Part shown: positions 7,501 through 14,963 of the stretch, one piece after another
Position numbering within the stretch: position 1 is the stretch's first letter
Layout: each line of letters begins with the position of its first letter
DNA from: Candidatus Segatella violae
GTDB taxonomy: Bacteria; Bacteroidota; Bacteroidia; Bacteroidales; Bacteroidaceae
Direction of reading: 5' to 3'
DNA length: 31,272 nt
NCBI GenBank assembly: GCA_002440225.1
Contig: DJSH01000065.1
Span: forward strand, 1-31,272
Notes under the pieces: model-generated
Databases searched by the model: none
Seen by the model: only the letters and a program-made list of their open reading frames with translations
Told to the model about the DNA's origin: nothing
Position numbers and translations under genes: made by a program

Positions 7501-8421
7501 ATGGATAATCAAGAATATAAAGCATCCCTGAAGTCGGCCGATACCGAAGAGCATATAGATATTTATTTCTATCGTCCCATCGGTTATCAATGGGCTCGCT
7601 TCTTCCGCATGTTGCATGTCACCCCCAATGTGGTGACCATCCTCAGCATCTTCCTGGGTGTGGGAGCGGGCATCTGCTTCGGTTTCGACGATATGAAGAT
7701 AAACATCGTGGGCATCCTCTTGCTCATCTGGGCAAACATGTATGATAGCTGCGACGGTCAGTTGGCTCGCCTCACCAATCAGAAGAGTGCCCTGGGCAGA
7801 ATCCTCGATGGAGCCGCTGGCGACTTTTGGTTCATCAGCATCTATGTAGCCATCGCCATCCGTCTCACCCCGGAGATGGGATGGAAGATATGGTTGCTCT
7901 GCATCGTGAGCGGCTTCCTCTGCCATGCGCCACAGAGTAGATTGGCAGACTATTACCGCCAGATTCATCTCTTTTTCCTCAAGGGCAAGGAGGGAAGCGA
8001 ACTCGACGATGCCAGCAAGCAGGTAGACCTCTACAAGCAGATGAGCTGGAGCCAACAGCCCGTGCAGAAACTCTTCCAGTTCTTCTACAAGAACTATACA
8101 AAGGGACAGGAGAACGACACCCCCCAGTTTCAGATGCTCAAGGCTTTGCTGCGCAAGGAATATCCACAGCAGTTGCCAGAGCAGTTGCGCAAGGAATTCC
8201 GTGAGGGCAGTTTACCGCTGATGAAGTATGCCAACATCCTTACTTTCAACTGGCGCAGCATCACGCTCTTCGCAGCCATCTTGCTGGGCGAGCCTGCTCT
8301 CTATCCCATCGTGGAAATCATCGTGTTTACTTGCATCTTCATGTACATGCGTTGGCGTCATGAGGCGCTTTGCAAGCAGATTCATGCCAAGGTGCTCAAC
8401 GGCGAGTATCAGCAAAAGTAA
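7501..8421 (+). CDS. Second CDP-alcohol phosphatidyltransferase family protein, variant motif
   Basis: A 306-aa membrane protein of the CDP-alcohol phosphatidyltransferase family. The first half of the signature is intact: Asp82-x2-Asp85-Gly-x2-Ala89-Arg90. The second half reads GRILDGAAGDFW: Gly99 and Asp103 are in place, but the last Asp falls at 108, one residue late, with Gly at 107. The protein is longer than the 230-aa neighbour because of a soluble segment of about 60 residues (about 160-235) before the final hydrophobic helices. It follows the nucleotidyltransferase/ATP-grasp gene and precedes a flippase-like gene by 15 nt. Its donor may be the activated head group made by that fusion enzyme rather than CDP-diacylglycerol; this is inference. 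Confidence 0.82.
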   Translation: MDNQEYKASLKSADTEEHIDIYFYRPIGYQWARFFRMLHVTPNVVTILSIFLGVGAGICFGFDDMKINIVGILLLIWANMYDSCDGQLARLTNQKSALGRILDGAAGDFWFISIYVAIAIRLTPEMGWKIWLLCIVSGFLCHAPQSRLADYYRQIHLFFLKGKEGSELDDASKQVDLYKQMSWSQQPVQKLFQFFYKNYTKGQENDTPQFQMLKALLRKEYPQQLPEQLRKEFREGSLPLMKYANILTFNWRSITLFAAILLGEPALYPIVEIIVFTCIFMYMRWRHEALCKQIHAKVLNGEYQQK

Positions 8422-8436
8422 TCCAAAACAACGGCA

Positions 8437-9453
8437 ATGAACAGTAAATTCAGAAACATATTCATGGCGTTCGGTATCATCGCCATCATCATCATGCTCT
8501 GCACGATGGACATGGACTATACCGACATCTGGCGTTACCTGAAGCAGGCGGGCATCTACTTCCCGCTCATCCTGGGGCTCTGGCTGGTGGTCTATCTGGT
8601 GAACACCTTCTCGTGGTGGTTTATCATCAACGACGAGGGACGTGTGAAGGGGCTCTCCTTTTGGCGCGTTTACAAGCTCACCGTGAGCGGCTTCGCCCTC
8701 AACTATACCACCCCTTGCGGATTGATGGGCGGCGAGCCTTACCGCATCATGGAGCTGAAACCTTTCACCGGTGTGAGCAAGGCCACCTCGTCGGTCATCC
8801 TCTATGTGATGATGCACATCTTCTCGCACTTCTGGTTCTGGTTTCTCTCGATATTCCTCTATGTGGCTATGTATCCGATAGGTGTTCCCATGGGCATCCT
8901 GCTCAGTGCGATAGGGGCGTTCTGCCTGCTCGGCATCTATTTCTTCTCTCGTGGTTATCGCACGGGCATGGCACAGAAGGGCATCCGGCTGCTCACCCAC
9001 ATTCCTTTCGTGAAAGGATGGGCAAGGCGATTTGCCGAATCGAAGAAGGAAACCTTGGAGCAGATAGATTCCCAGATAGCCATGTTGCATGGTCAGCATA
9101 AGCGCACATTCTATTGCTCGCTGCTTTTCGAGGTATCGGCTCGCATCCTGCAGAGCGTAGAGATTTATCTCATCTTGAAGGCTTTCGCCGCCGACATCAG
9201 CATCCTCGACAGCATCCTCATCCTGGCGTTCTCTTCGCTCTTCAGTAACCTCATCTTCTTCTCGCCTATGCAGTTGGGAGCCCGAGAGGGCGGACTCGCC
9301 TTGGCGGTGGACGGATTGCATCTGACGGGTGCGCTCGGTGTGTATACGGGTCTCATCACCCGTCTGAGAGAGTTGGTGTGGATAGCCATCGGCATCTTGC
9401 TCATCAAAGTTGGTAACAAAGATTTAGATAAGTATAAAAATGAAAAAGCTTGA
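8437..9453 (+). CDS. Flippase-like membrane protein (lysylphosphatidylglycerol synthase TM region family)
   Basis: A 338-aa integral membrane protein resembling the MprF/AglD transmembrane region (PF03706-like), with about eight hydrophobic segments. Family marks are WWFIINDEGRVKGLSFWRVYKLTVSG, the NYTTPCGLMGGEPYRI loop and PMQLGAREGGLALAV towards the end. It lacks a C-terminal aminoacyl-transfer domain. Proteins of this family flip or export lipids with modified head groups. The position 15 nt after the CDP-alcohol transferase suggests it moves that enzyme's product across the inner membrane. Its last 14 bases overlap the start of the HAD gene, so the two are translationally coupled. Confidence 0.85.
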   Translation: MNSKFRNIFMAFGIIAIIIMLCTMDMDYTDIWRYLKQAGIYFPLILGLWLVVYLVNTFSWWFIINDEGRVKGLSFWRVYKLTVSGFALNYTTPCGLMGGEPYRIMELKPFTGVSKATSSVILYVMMHIFSHFWFWFLSIFLYVAMYPIGVPMGILLSAIGAFCLLGIYFFSRGYRTGMAQKGIRLLTHIPFVKGWARRFAESKKETLEQIDSQIAMLHGQHKRTFYCSLLFEVSARILQSVEIYLILKAFAADISILDSILILAFSSLFSNLIFFSPMQLGAREGGLALAVDGLHLTGALGVYTGLITRLRELVWIAIGILLIKVGNKDLDKYKNEKA

Positions 9454-10249
9454 TATAAAAGGTATCATTTTCGATTATGGTGGCACGCTCGATACAAGGG
9501 GCGACCACTGGTCGGAAGTGATTTGGCAAGGATATGAGCATTTCGGCATCGGTGTGAGCGATGACGAGGGGGTAGAGACTGGCGTATCCATCGACAAGGC
9601 GTCCTATCGCTTGGCCTATGTGTATGGCGAGCGGGCATTGGCGGTGAACCCTATCGTGACGCCCGATTTTCATTTTGTCGACATCCTGCGAGAGAAGATA
9701 GCCTTGCAGTTGGCTTTCCTTTCTGGCAAGTCCTTGCTCCCCACTGGGAAGGATGATGAGGATAGACAGGCTTCGATTGCTCATTTCCTGACTTTCGATG
9801 AGCCGACAATGAAGAGCGTGGCAAAGGATATGGCTGATTATATCAACACTCAGACCAACTTGCTGCTTGCGGAGAACAAGCAGGTGCTGGAACAGCTCAA
9901 GGCAAAAGGCTATCCAATGGTACTGGTGTCCAATTTCTATGGCAATATCCACCAAGTGCTCCGTGATGCGCAGATAGAAGATGAGTTCAAGTCGGTCATC
10001 GAGTCGGCGGTAGTAGGTGTTCGCAAGCCCAATCCTGCCATCTTTGCCCTTGGAGTCTGCGCTCTCGATTTGGCAGCTTCGCAAGTGTTGGTTGTGGGTG
10101 ACACTTTTTCCAAGGACATCGAGCCAGCCCACCAGCTTGGCTGTCATACGCTATGGATCAAGGGTTTGCAATGGGAAGAGAAGGCTTTCGACGAAAGCAT
10201 CCCTGATGGCATTATCCATCGATTGGGAGAAATGATTGATTATCTTTAA
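9440..10249 (+). CDS. HAD-superfamily hydrolase
   Basis: A 269-aa cytoplasmic HAD hydrolase with a class I cap. Motif I is FDYGGTLD: the nucleophile Asp12 is present, but the second Asp of the usual DxD is Gly14. Motif III is Lys in VGVRKPNPAIF, and motif IV is VVGDTFSKDIEPA. The DYGGT variant is seen in several HAD branches and does not prove loss of activity, but phosphatase activity should not be assumed. The ATG overlaps the end of the flippase-like gene by 14 nt, so it belongs to the lipid operon; it may dephosphorylate a head-group precursor. No promoter was seen between them. Confidence 0.85.
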   Translation: MKKLDIKGIIFDYGGTLDTRGDHWSEVIWQGYEHFGIGVSDDEGVETGVSIDKASYRLAYVYGERALAVNPIVTPDFHFVDILREKIALQLAFLSGKSLLPTGKDDEDRQASIAHFLTFDEPTMKSVAKDMADYINTQTNLLLAENKQVLEQLKAKGYPMVLVSNFYGNIHQVLRDAQIEDEFKSVIESAVVGVRKPNPAIFALGVCALDLAASQVLVVGDTFSKDIEPAHQLGCHTLWIKGLQWEEKAFDESIPDGIIHRLGEMIDYL

Positions 10250-10318
10250 GAAAACTCTTTTTTCTCCTAAAAAACTTAAATAAATAATTAGTTTTCACTC
10301 TAATTCGTAGAATATTTA

Positions 10319-10326
10319 TAACTTTG
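10319..10326 (+). promoter_or_regulatory. TAnnTTTG box upstream of the DUF5686 gene
   Basis: TAACTTTG sits 23 nt before the ATG at 10350, followed by the typical CAG. A TTTTC about 20 bp upstream may serve as -33. This separates the DUF5686 gene from the lipid operon. Confidence 0.6.
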
Positions 10327-10349
10327 CAGCTCGAAATTTGATTTAAGGT

Positions 10350-12914
10350 ATGAAAGTTTATAAGAAATTGTATTTAGTGGTCATCCTTCTGGTTGTCTCA
10401 ACCCTCCAGATGATGGCTCAACAGAAGATAACAGGAAATGTCATCGATGAAGATGGCTTTGCAGTTCCTTATGCCAGTGTGCAATACAAGGGGCATAAGA
10501 TAGCTGTTTCGAGCGATGGAGAGGGTAGGTTCACCATCGAGAAGCATCCGGGATGGATGCTCACCGTGAGTGCTTTGAGCTACAAGACACAGACGGTGAA
10601 GGTGGACGACAAGACCACTTTCTTGGAGGTGAAACTCAAGGACGACAGTAAGCGACTCACCGAGGTGGTGGTCAAGTCGAAGCGTGGCAAGTACAAGCGC
10701 AAGGATAACCCTGCCGTGGAACTGATGCGCCGTGTCATCGCCGCCAAGAAGAAGACCGACCTCACCAATCATGACTATTATCAGTATGACAAATATCAGA
10801 AGATAACGCTTTCGCTCAACGACCTGTCTAAGGAACAGCTCGAAGGCAAATTCTTCAGCAAGCGTCAGTATCTTCTCGACCAGGTGGAGAAATCGCCATA
10901 CAATGACAAGCTTACCTTGCCAGTTCAGATCAATGAGACAGTGTCTCAGCACATTTATCGCAAGGATCCTAAGACAGAGAAGGACATTATCAAGGGCCAG
11001 CAAAGCAATGGTATCGGACAAATCATCCAAACGGGCGAGATTATCAATACCGCTCTGAAGGAGGTGTTTACGGATGTAGACATCTACGACGACTATGTGC
11101 GCTTGCTTCAGTATCCATTCCCTTCGCCTATCGGCAGAACAGCCATCTCTTTCTACCATTTCTATATGGAGGATACGGTGTTTGTGGATAGAGACTTGTG
11201 TTATCATTTGCAATTTATCCCAGCCAACAGTCAGGACTTCGGATTCCGTGGCGAACTCTATGTGCTGGCAGATAGCACCTTGCATGTCAAGAAATGTAAC
11301 CTCTACATGCCTCACAACTCAGACGTCAACTGGGTGAAAGACATGAAGATAGAGCAGGAGTATACCAAGCTAGAAAATGGCGAGTGGGTGCTCACCAAGG
11401 ATGACATGATAGCCGAGATGCACGTCAACAAACTGTTGCAAGACTTGTTGGTGGTGCGTAATACGCGCCTCTCCGACTATGCCTTCGACCCTTTGCCGAA
11501 ACAGCTGTTCAAGGGAAAGGCGAAGATAAGGCATGATATGGACGCCATGAACCGTGACGAGGCTTACTGGAACAAATATCGACAGGTGGACCTTACCAAG
11601 AGCGAGTCGTCGATGGATAGTTTCATCCATCGTATGGAAAACTCCAAGGGATTCAAGTATATCATCTTTGGTATTCGTGCCCTCATGGAGAACTATGTGG
11701 AGGTGGCTCATGCCAAGAAGACAGAGACGAATAAGGAAAACCGTAGTTATTTCGACTTGGGTCCTGTCAATACGTTCATCTCCAACAACTTCGTGGATGG
11801 CATCCGTCTGCGTCTAGCCGGTAGAACGATGGCGGCTCTCAACCCTCACTTCTTCTGGGATGGTTATGGAGCATACGGATTGAAGAGCCATGACTGGTAC
11901 TATGGTCATATCTTCACCTATTCTTTCAACAAGAAGAAAAACAGTCCGTTCGAGTTCCCTATGCGTAAGCTCACGTTTGAGATAGGTCACGACATCACGT
12001 CGCCATCCGATGACAACTTGCTGCACAACAAGGACAATTTCTTTATGACCATCCGTGCCACCAAGCAAGACCAGATGTATCTCTATCAGCGCCAGAAACT
12101 GGGCTTCACCTATGAGACCGACTGGGGCTTACGCTTCGACACCAACATTCGCTGGCAGAGCAACCGCACGGTGGGCAACCTACACTATTTCAAGGTAAAC
12201 ACAGGCGAGGAAGTGAGAAAGATACGTACCACTGAGGCTACCATGGGCATCGACTACAATCCTGGTGTCACCTATGTAAACACCAAGCAGCAGCGTTTGC
12301 CTATCAACCTGGATAGTCCGGAGCTTTCGCTTACGCATACTACAGGTCTTGATGGTTTCATGGGCGGTCAGTATAGGAGCAATCTCACATCGCTGGGCAT
12401 CTACAAGCGCCAGTGGTTGGGTAGCTTTGGATATGTCGACTTCAATGTCGTGGGCAAGATACAATGGAACAAAGTACCGTTCCCGATGCTCATCCAGCCA
12501 CCAGTCAACCTCTCCATCTTCGAGCAGGAGGCCACCATCAGTATGATGAAAGACTGGGAGTTCTTGAGCGACCGTCAAATCTTCTGGTCTGTGGCTTGGG
12601 ATATGAATGGTAAGTTGCTCAACCGCATCCCGCTCTTGAAGAAACTGAAATGGCGTGAGTATGTGGCAGTGAAGGGCGTTTGGGGCGACTTGACCAGCAA
12701 GAACAACCCAACGAAGAACCCAACCGATGATTTGCTCTTCCAGTTCCCTAACAATTCGTATGCGTTTGGAAAGACGCCATATTGGGAGATTGCCGCTGGA
12801 GTGCACAACATCTTTAAGTTCTTCGGAATCGACTATGTGCGCCGTCTCAACTATCTCGATCATGCAAATGTCGACAAGTGGGGCATCCGTATGGGATTTC
12901 TCATGTCGTTCTAA
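10350..12914 (+). CDS. DUF5686 outer-membrane protein with carboxypeptidase-regulatory-like domain
   Basis: An 854-aa secreted protein. Residues 1-23 form a signal peptide ending in MMAQ. About 25-100 is a CarboxypepD_reg-like beta domain (ITGNVIDEDGFAVPYASVQYKG). The rest is the DUF5686 region, rich in alternating beta strands and ending in KWGIRMGFLMSF with a C-terminal Phe, as in outer-membrane barrels. These proteins resemble TonB-dependent receptors in their N-terminal domain but lack a plug. The role is not established; surface assembly or uptake is inferred from location. It has its own promoter and is followed after 46 nt by a LuxR-type regulator. Confidence 0.87.
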   Translation: MKVYKKLYLVVILLVVSTLQMMAQQKITGNVIDEDGFAVPYASVQYKGHKIAVSSDGEGRFTIEKHPGWMLTVSALSYKTQTVKVDDKTTFLEVKLKDDSKRLTEVVVKSKRGKYKRKDNPAVELMRRVIAAKKKTDLTNHDYYQYDKYQKITLSLNDLSKEQLEGKFFSKRQYLLDQVEKSPYNDKLTLPVQINETVSQHIYRKDPKTEKDIIKGQQSNGIGQIIQTGEIINTALKEVFTDVDIYDDYVRLLQYPFPSPIGRTAISFYHFYMEDTVFVDRDLCYHLQFIPANSQDFGFRGELYVLADSTLHVKKCNLYMPHNSDVNWVKDMKIEQEYTKLENGEWVLTKDDMIAEMHVNKLLQDLLVVRNTRLSDYAFDPLPKQLFKGKAKIRHDMDAMNRDEAYWNKYRQVDLTKSESSMDSFIHRMENSKGFKYIIFGIRALMENYVEVAHAKKTETNKENRSYFDLGPVNTFISNNFVDGIRLRLAGRTMAALNPHFFWDGYGAYGLKSHDWYYGHIFTYSFNKKKNSPFEFPMRKLTFEIGHDITSPSDDNLLHNKDNFFMTIRATKQDQMYLYQRQKLGFTYETDWGLRFDTNIRWQSNRTVGNLHYFKVNTGEEVRKIRTTEATMGIDYNPGVTYVNTKQQRLPINLDSPELSLTHTTGLDGFMGGQYRSNLTSLGIYKRQWLGSFGYVDFNVVGKIQWNKVPFPMLIQPPVNLSIFEQEATISMMKDWEFLSDRQIFWSVAWDMNGKLLNRIPLLKKLKWREYVAVKGVWGDLTSKNNPTKNPTDDLLFQFPNNSYAFGKTPYWEIAAGVHNIFKFFGIDYVRRLNYLDHANVDKWGIRMGFLMSF

Positions 12915-12954
12915 ATAAAATATAGGAGATTAAACTATATAAAATATAGGAGAT
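12915..12954 (+). repeat. Duplicated 16-bp segment carrying an AGGAG Shine-Dalgarno
   Basis: ATAAAATATAGGAGAT occurs at 12915-12930 and again at 12939-12954, 24 bp apart. The second copy places AGGAG 8 nt before the ATG at 12961, so it should act as the ribosome-binding site of the regulator gene. Strong AGGAG sites are uncommon in Bacteroidota. Confidence 0.8.
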
Positions 12955-12960
12955 AAAGCT

Positions 12961-13602
12961 ATGAAGATACTGTTGGCAGATAAGCAGGACATCACCCGTG
13001 CAGGACTAAGTTATGTAATCCAGCAACTGGGGAAGGATGTGGAAACAAAGTTCACGGAAGACAAGGCCGAGCTAATGCTCGCCTTGCGAGAAGATGAGGA
13101 CTCTCTAGTGATTCTCGACTACACGCTTTTCGACATCAATGATGCCGACGAGTTGCTCATTCTCAACCAGCGCTTTCCTGAGACGCGATGGTTGCTATTC
13201 AGTGAAGACCTAAGTGCGGATTTCGTGCGCGTTCTCATTGCCAGCAGTATGCAATTCAGTATCTTGCTCAAGGAAAGTCCGATGATGGAAATCAAGGAGG
13301 CGATACGCTACTGCATGTCAGGCAACCGCTTTATTTGCCAACGAATGACGGAGGTGCTCTTGGCTCCATCACATGATAAGGAAGAAAAGGTAAATCTCAC
13401 CAAGACGGAGACTGAGATACTGAAAGACATCGCCTTGGGCATGACGACCAAGGAAATCGCAGAGAAGCGTTTCTCTAGTTTCCATACCGTGAATACCCAT
13501 CGCAAGAATATCTTCCGCAAGCTCGGTGTCAACAACGTGCATGAAGCTACCAAGTATGCGCTTCGCGCCGGTTTGGTAGATTCGGCAGAGTACTATATCT
13601 AA
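12961..13602 (+). CDS. Response regulator with LuxR-type HTH
   Basis: A 213-aa cytoplasmic NarL/FixJ-type regulator. Residues 1-120 form a receiver: DKQD near the start, LVILDYTL with the expected phospho-acceptor Asp near 52, LLFSED, and Lys in LLKES. Residues about 145-205 form the LuxR helix-turn-helix, with LTKTETEILKDIALGMTTKEIAEKRFSSFHTVNTHRKNIFRKLGV, including the conserved Glu, the Val-Asn-Thr-His contact helix and the closing Lys-Leu-Gly-Val. No sensor kinase is adjacent, so the signal is unknown. It may be cotranscribed with the DUF5686 gene 46 nt upstream. Confidence 0.9.
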   Translation: MKILLADKQDITRAGLSYVIQQLGKDVETKFTEDKAELMLALREDEDSLVILDYTLFDINDADELLILNQRFPETRWLLFSEDLSADFVRVLIASSMQFSILLKESPMMEIKEAIRYCMSGNRFICQRMTEVLLAPSHDKEEKVNLTKTETEILKDIALGMTTKEIAEKRFSSFHTVNTHRKNIFRKLGVNNVHEATKYALRAGLVDSAEYYI

Positions 13603-13641
13603 TGGAATTTGAACATTAGAGATTTTTTGAAAATAAAAAAT

Positions 13642-13676
13642 GAGGGTTTGGATTGTCTCACGACATCCAGACCCTC
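13642..13676. terminator. Hairpin after the LuxR-type regulator gene
   Basis: GAGGGTTTGGAT (13642-13653) pairs with ATCCAGACCCTC (13665-13676) with one G-U pair. Inside, GTC and GAC extend the stem around a TCAC loop. On the plus strand only a weak U-tract follows; on the minus strand the hairpin is followed by ATTTTTTATTTTC, so it should terminate better in that direction. Confidence 0.6.
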
Positions 13677-13800
13677 GCTGTTTCTAACTAACTTATTATC
13701 AACTATTCATTACTTTCCTTCAAATCACTAAAAGAATTATCCGTTTGCAAAAATACAAGAATTTCTACAATTATTTTCGCTTTCTTGCAAAAATAATCAC

Positions 13801-13812
13801 GTAAACGTTTGC
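13801..13812. promoter_or_regulatory. LacI/PurR-type operator in the promoter of the LacI-family gene
   Basis: GTAAACGTTTGC contains the palindrome AAACGTTT and matches the PurR/LacI-family operator core GCAAACGTTTGC at 11 of 12 positions. It lies 20 bp upstream of the -7 box at 13832, overlapping the -33 position, which suggests autoregulation. Confidence 0.6.
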
Positions 13813-13831
13813 GCCTTTCGCAGAAAAACAT

Positions 13832-13839
13832 TACCTTTG
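13832..13839 (+). promoter_or_regulatory. TAnnTTTG box of the LacI-family gene
   Basis: TACCTTTG, followed by CAC, lies 35 nt before the ATG at 13875. Confidence 0.6.
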
Positions 13840-13874
13840 CACATGACAATAACTAGGACGAATATATACAAGAT

Positions 13875-14900
13875 ATGAAGCAACGTAGACCATCTTTGAA
13901 AGACCTCGCCGACCAACTGGGTGTGAGCATCGCTACAGTATCCAGAGCCTTGCGCAATAGCCATGAGGTGGGAGAGGAAATGACTCAGAAGGTGAAACGG
14001 TTGGCCAAGGAACTGAATTACCGACCCAATCCCTTTGCTCAGAGCCTTCGCAAGGAAGCCCCGAGAGTGATAGGTGTCATCGTACCCAACTTGGTGACCC
14101 ATTATTATGCGGCTGTGCTTGATGGGATAGAGGATTTCGCGTCCAAGCGAGGCTACTCTGTCATCAGTGCCAATAGTCATGAGAATACAGAACGTGAGAA
14201 ACAGGCACTTGAAAACTTTCTCAATATGCATGTCGAGGGCATCATCGCTTGCCTGGCTCAAGATACCGTTGACTATAGTCATTTCGAACAGCTTCATTCC
14301 ATGGGCGTGCCATTGGTGTTTTTCGCCCGCTGTTGTTTGGAGGACAAGTTCTCGCAAGTGGTAGGCAATGGAGATGTAGCAGCCCAACAAGCCACCCAGC
14401 ACATGATAGACACTGGGTCTCGTCGCATCGCCTTCATCGGCGGTCCTAACCATCTCGACATGGTGCGTAGACGTAAGCATGGCTATCTTGAAGCACTGCG
14501 AGAAAACCGCATTCCTATAGATCGCGACCTGGTGGTATGCGACAAAATCGACTTTGACGTGGCTCGCAATGCCACCCTGCGTTTGTTGGAGAGCGAGAAT
14601 CGTCCTGATGCCATCTTGGCTTTCAACGACATCATTACTTATGCAGCCTTTGATGCCATCAAGGCCAAGGGATTGAGAATCCCAGACGATGTTGCCATCA
14701 TTGGTTTCACCGACGGAGATACGGCTGCATTCGTTACACCTAGCCTTTCTGCTATCATGGACAAGGCACATGAACAGGGTGCCAAAGCCTGCGAGTTGCT
14801 TATGCGCAACATCAATGGCGATGAGAAAATCTATAAGGAAGTGGTGCCAATGATACTCAAAATTCGTGAAAGTTCTGAGAAGAACGAAACGAAGCGGTAA
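13875..14900 (+). CDS. LacI family transcriptional regulator
   Basis: A 341-aa DNA-binding repressor or activator. Residues about 5-55 form the LacI helix-turn-helix and hinge (SLKDLADQLGVSIATVSRAL, then YRPNPFAQSLR). Residues 60-335 form the periplasmic-binding-protein-like effector domain (VIGVIVPNLVTHYYAAVLDGIE; AFNDIITYAAFDAIKAKGLRIPDDVAIIGF). The effector is probably a sugar. It sits directly upstream of the hybrid two-component gene (63 nt, no clear promoter between) and the GH31/GH2 set, so it likely senses a breakdown product of the same glycan. A matching operator lies in its own promoter and another at 28249-28260. Confidence 0.93.
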   Translation: MKQRRPSLKDLADQLGVSIATVSRALRNSHEVGEEMTQKVKRLAKELNYRPNPFAQSLRKEAPRVIGVIVPNLVTHYYAAVLDGIEDFASKRGYSVISANSHENTEREKQALENFLNMHVEGIIACLAQDTVDYSHFEQLHSMGVPLVFFARCCLEDKFSQVVGNGDVAAQQATQHMIDTGSRRIAFIGGPNHLDMVRRRKHGYLEALRENRIPIDRDLVVCDKIDFDVARNATLRLLESENRPDAILAFNDIITYAAFDAIKAKGLRIPDDVAIIGFTDGDTAAFVTPSLSAIMDKAHEQGAKACELLMRNINGDEKIYKEVVPMILKIRESSEKNETKR

Positions 14901-14963
14901 ACTCAATCGATCTCTATATCCAAGCTACCTTATATATAAATTTTAAACTATAATCAACCTAAT

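Noticed and set aside
9470..9500. HAD gene as a catalytically dead protein because motif I is DYGGT, not DxDGT
   Set aside because: The nucleophile Asp12 and motifs III and IV are intact, and DxGGT-type variants are found in several HAD branches, so inactivity is not supported.
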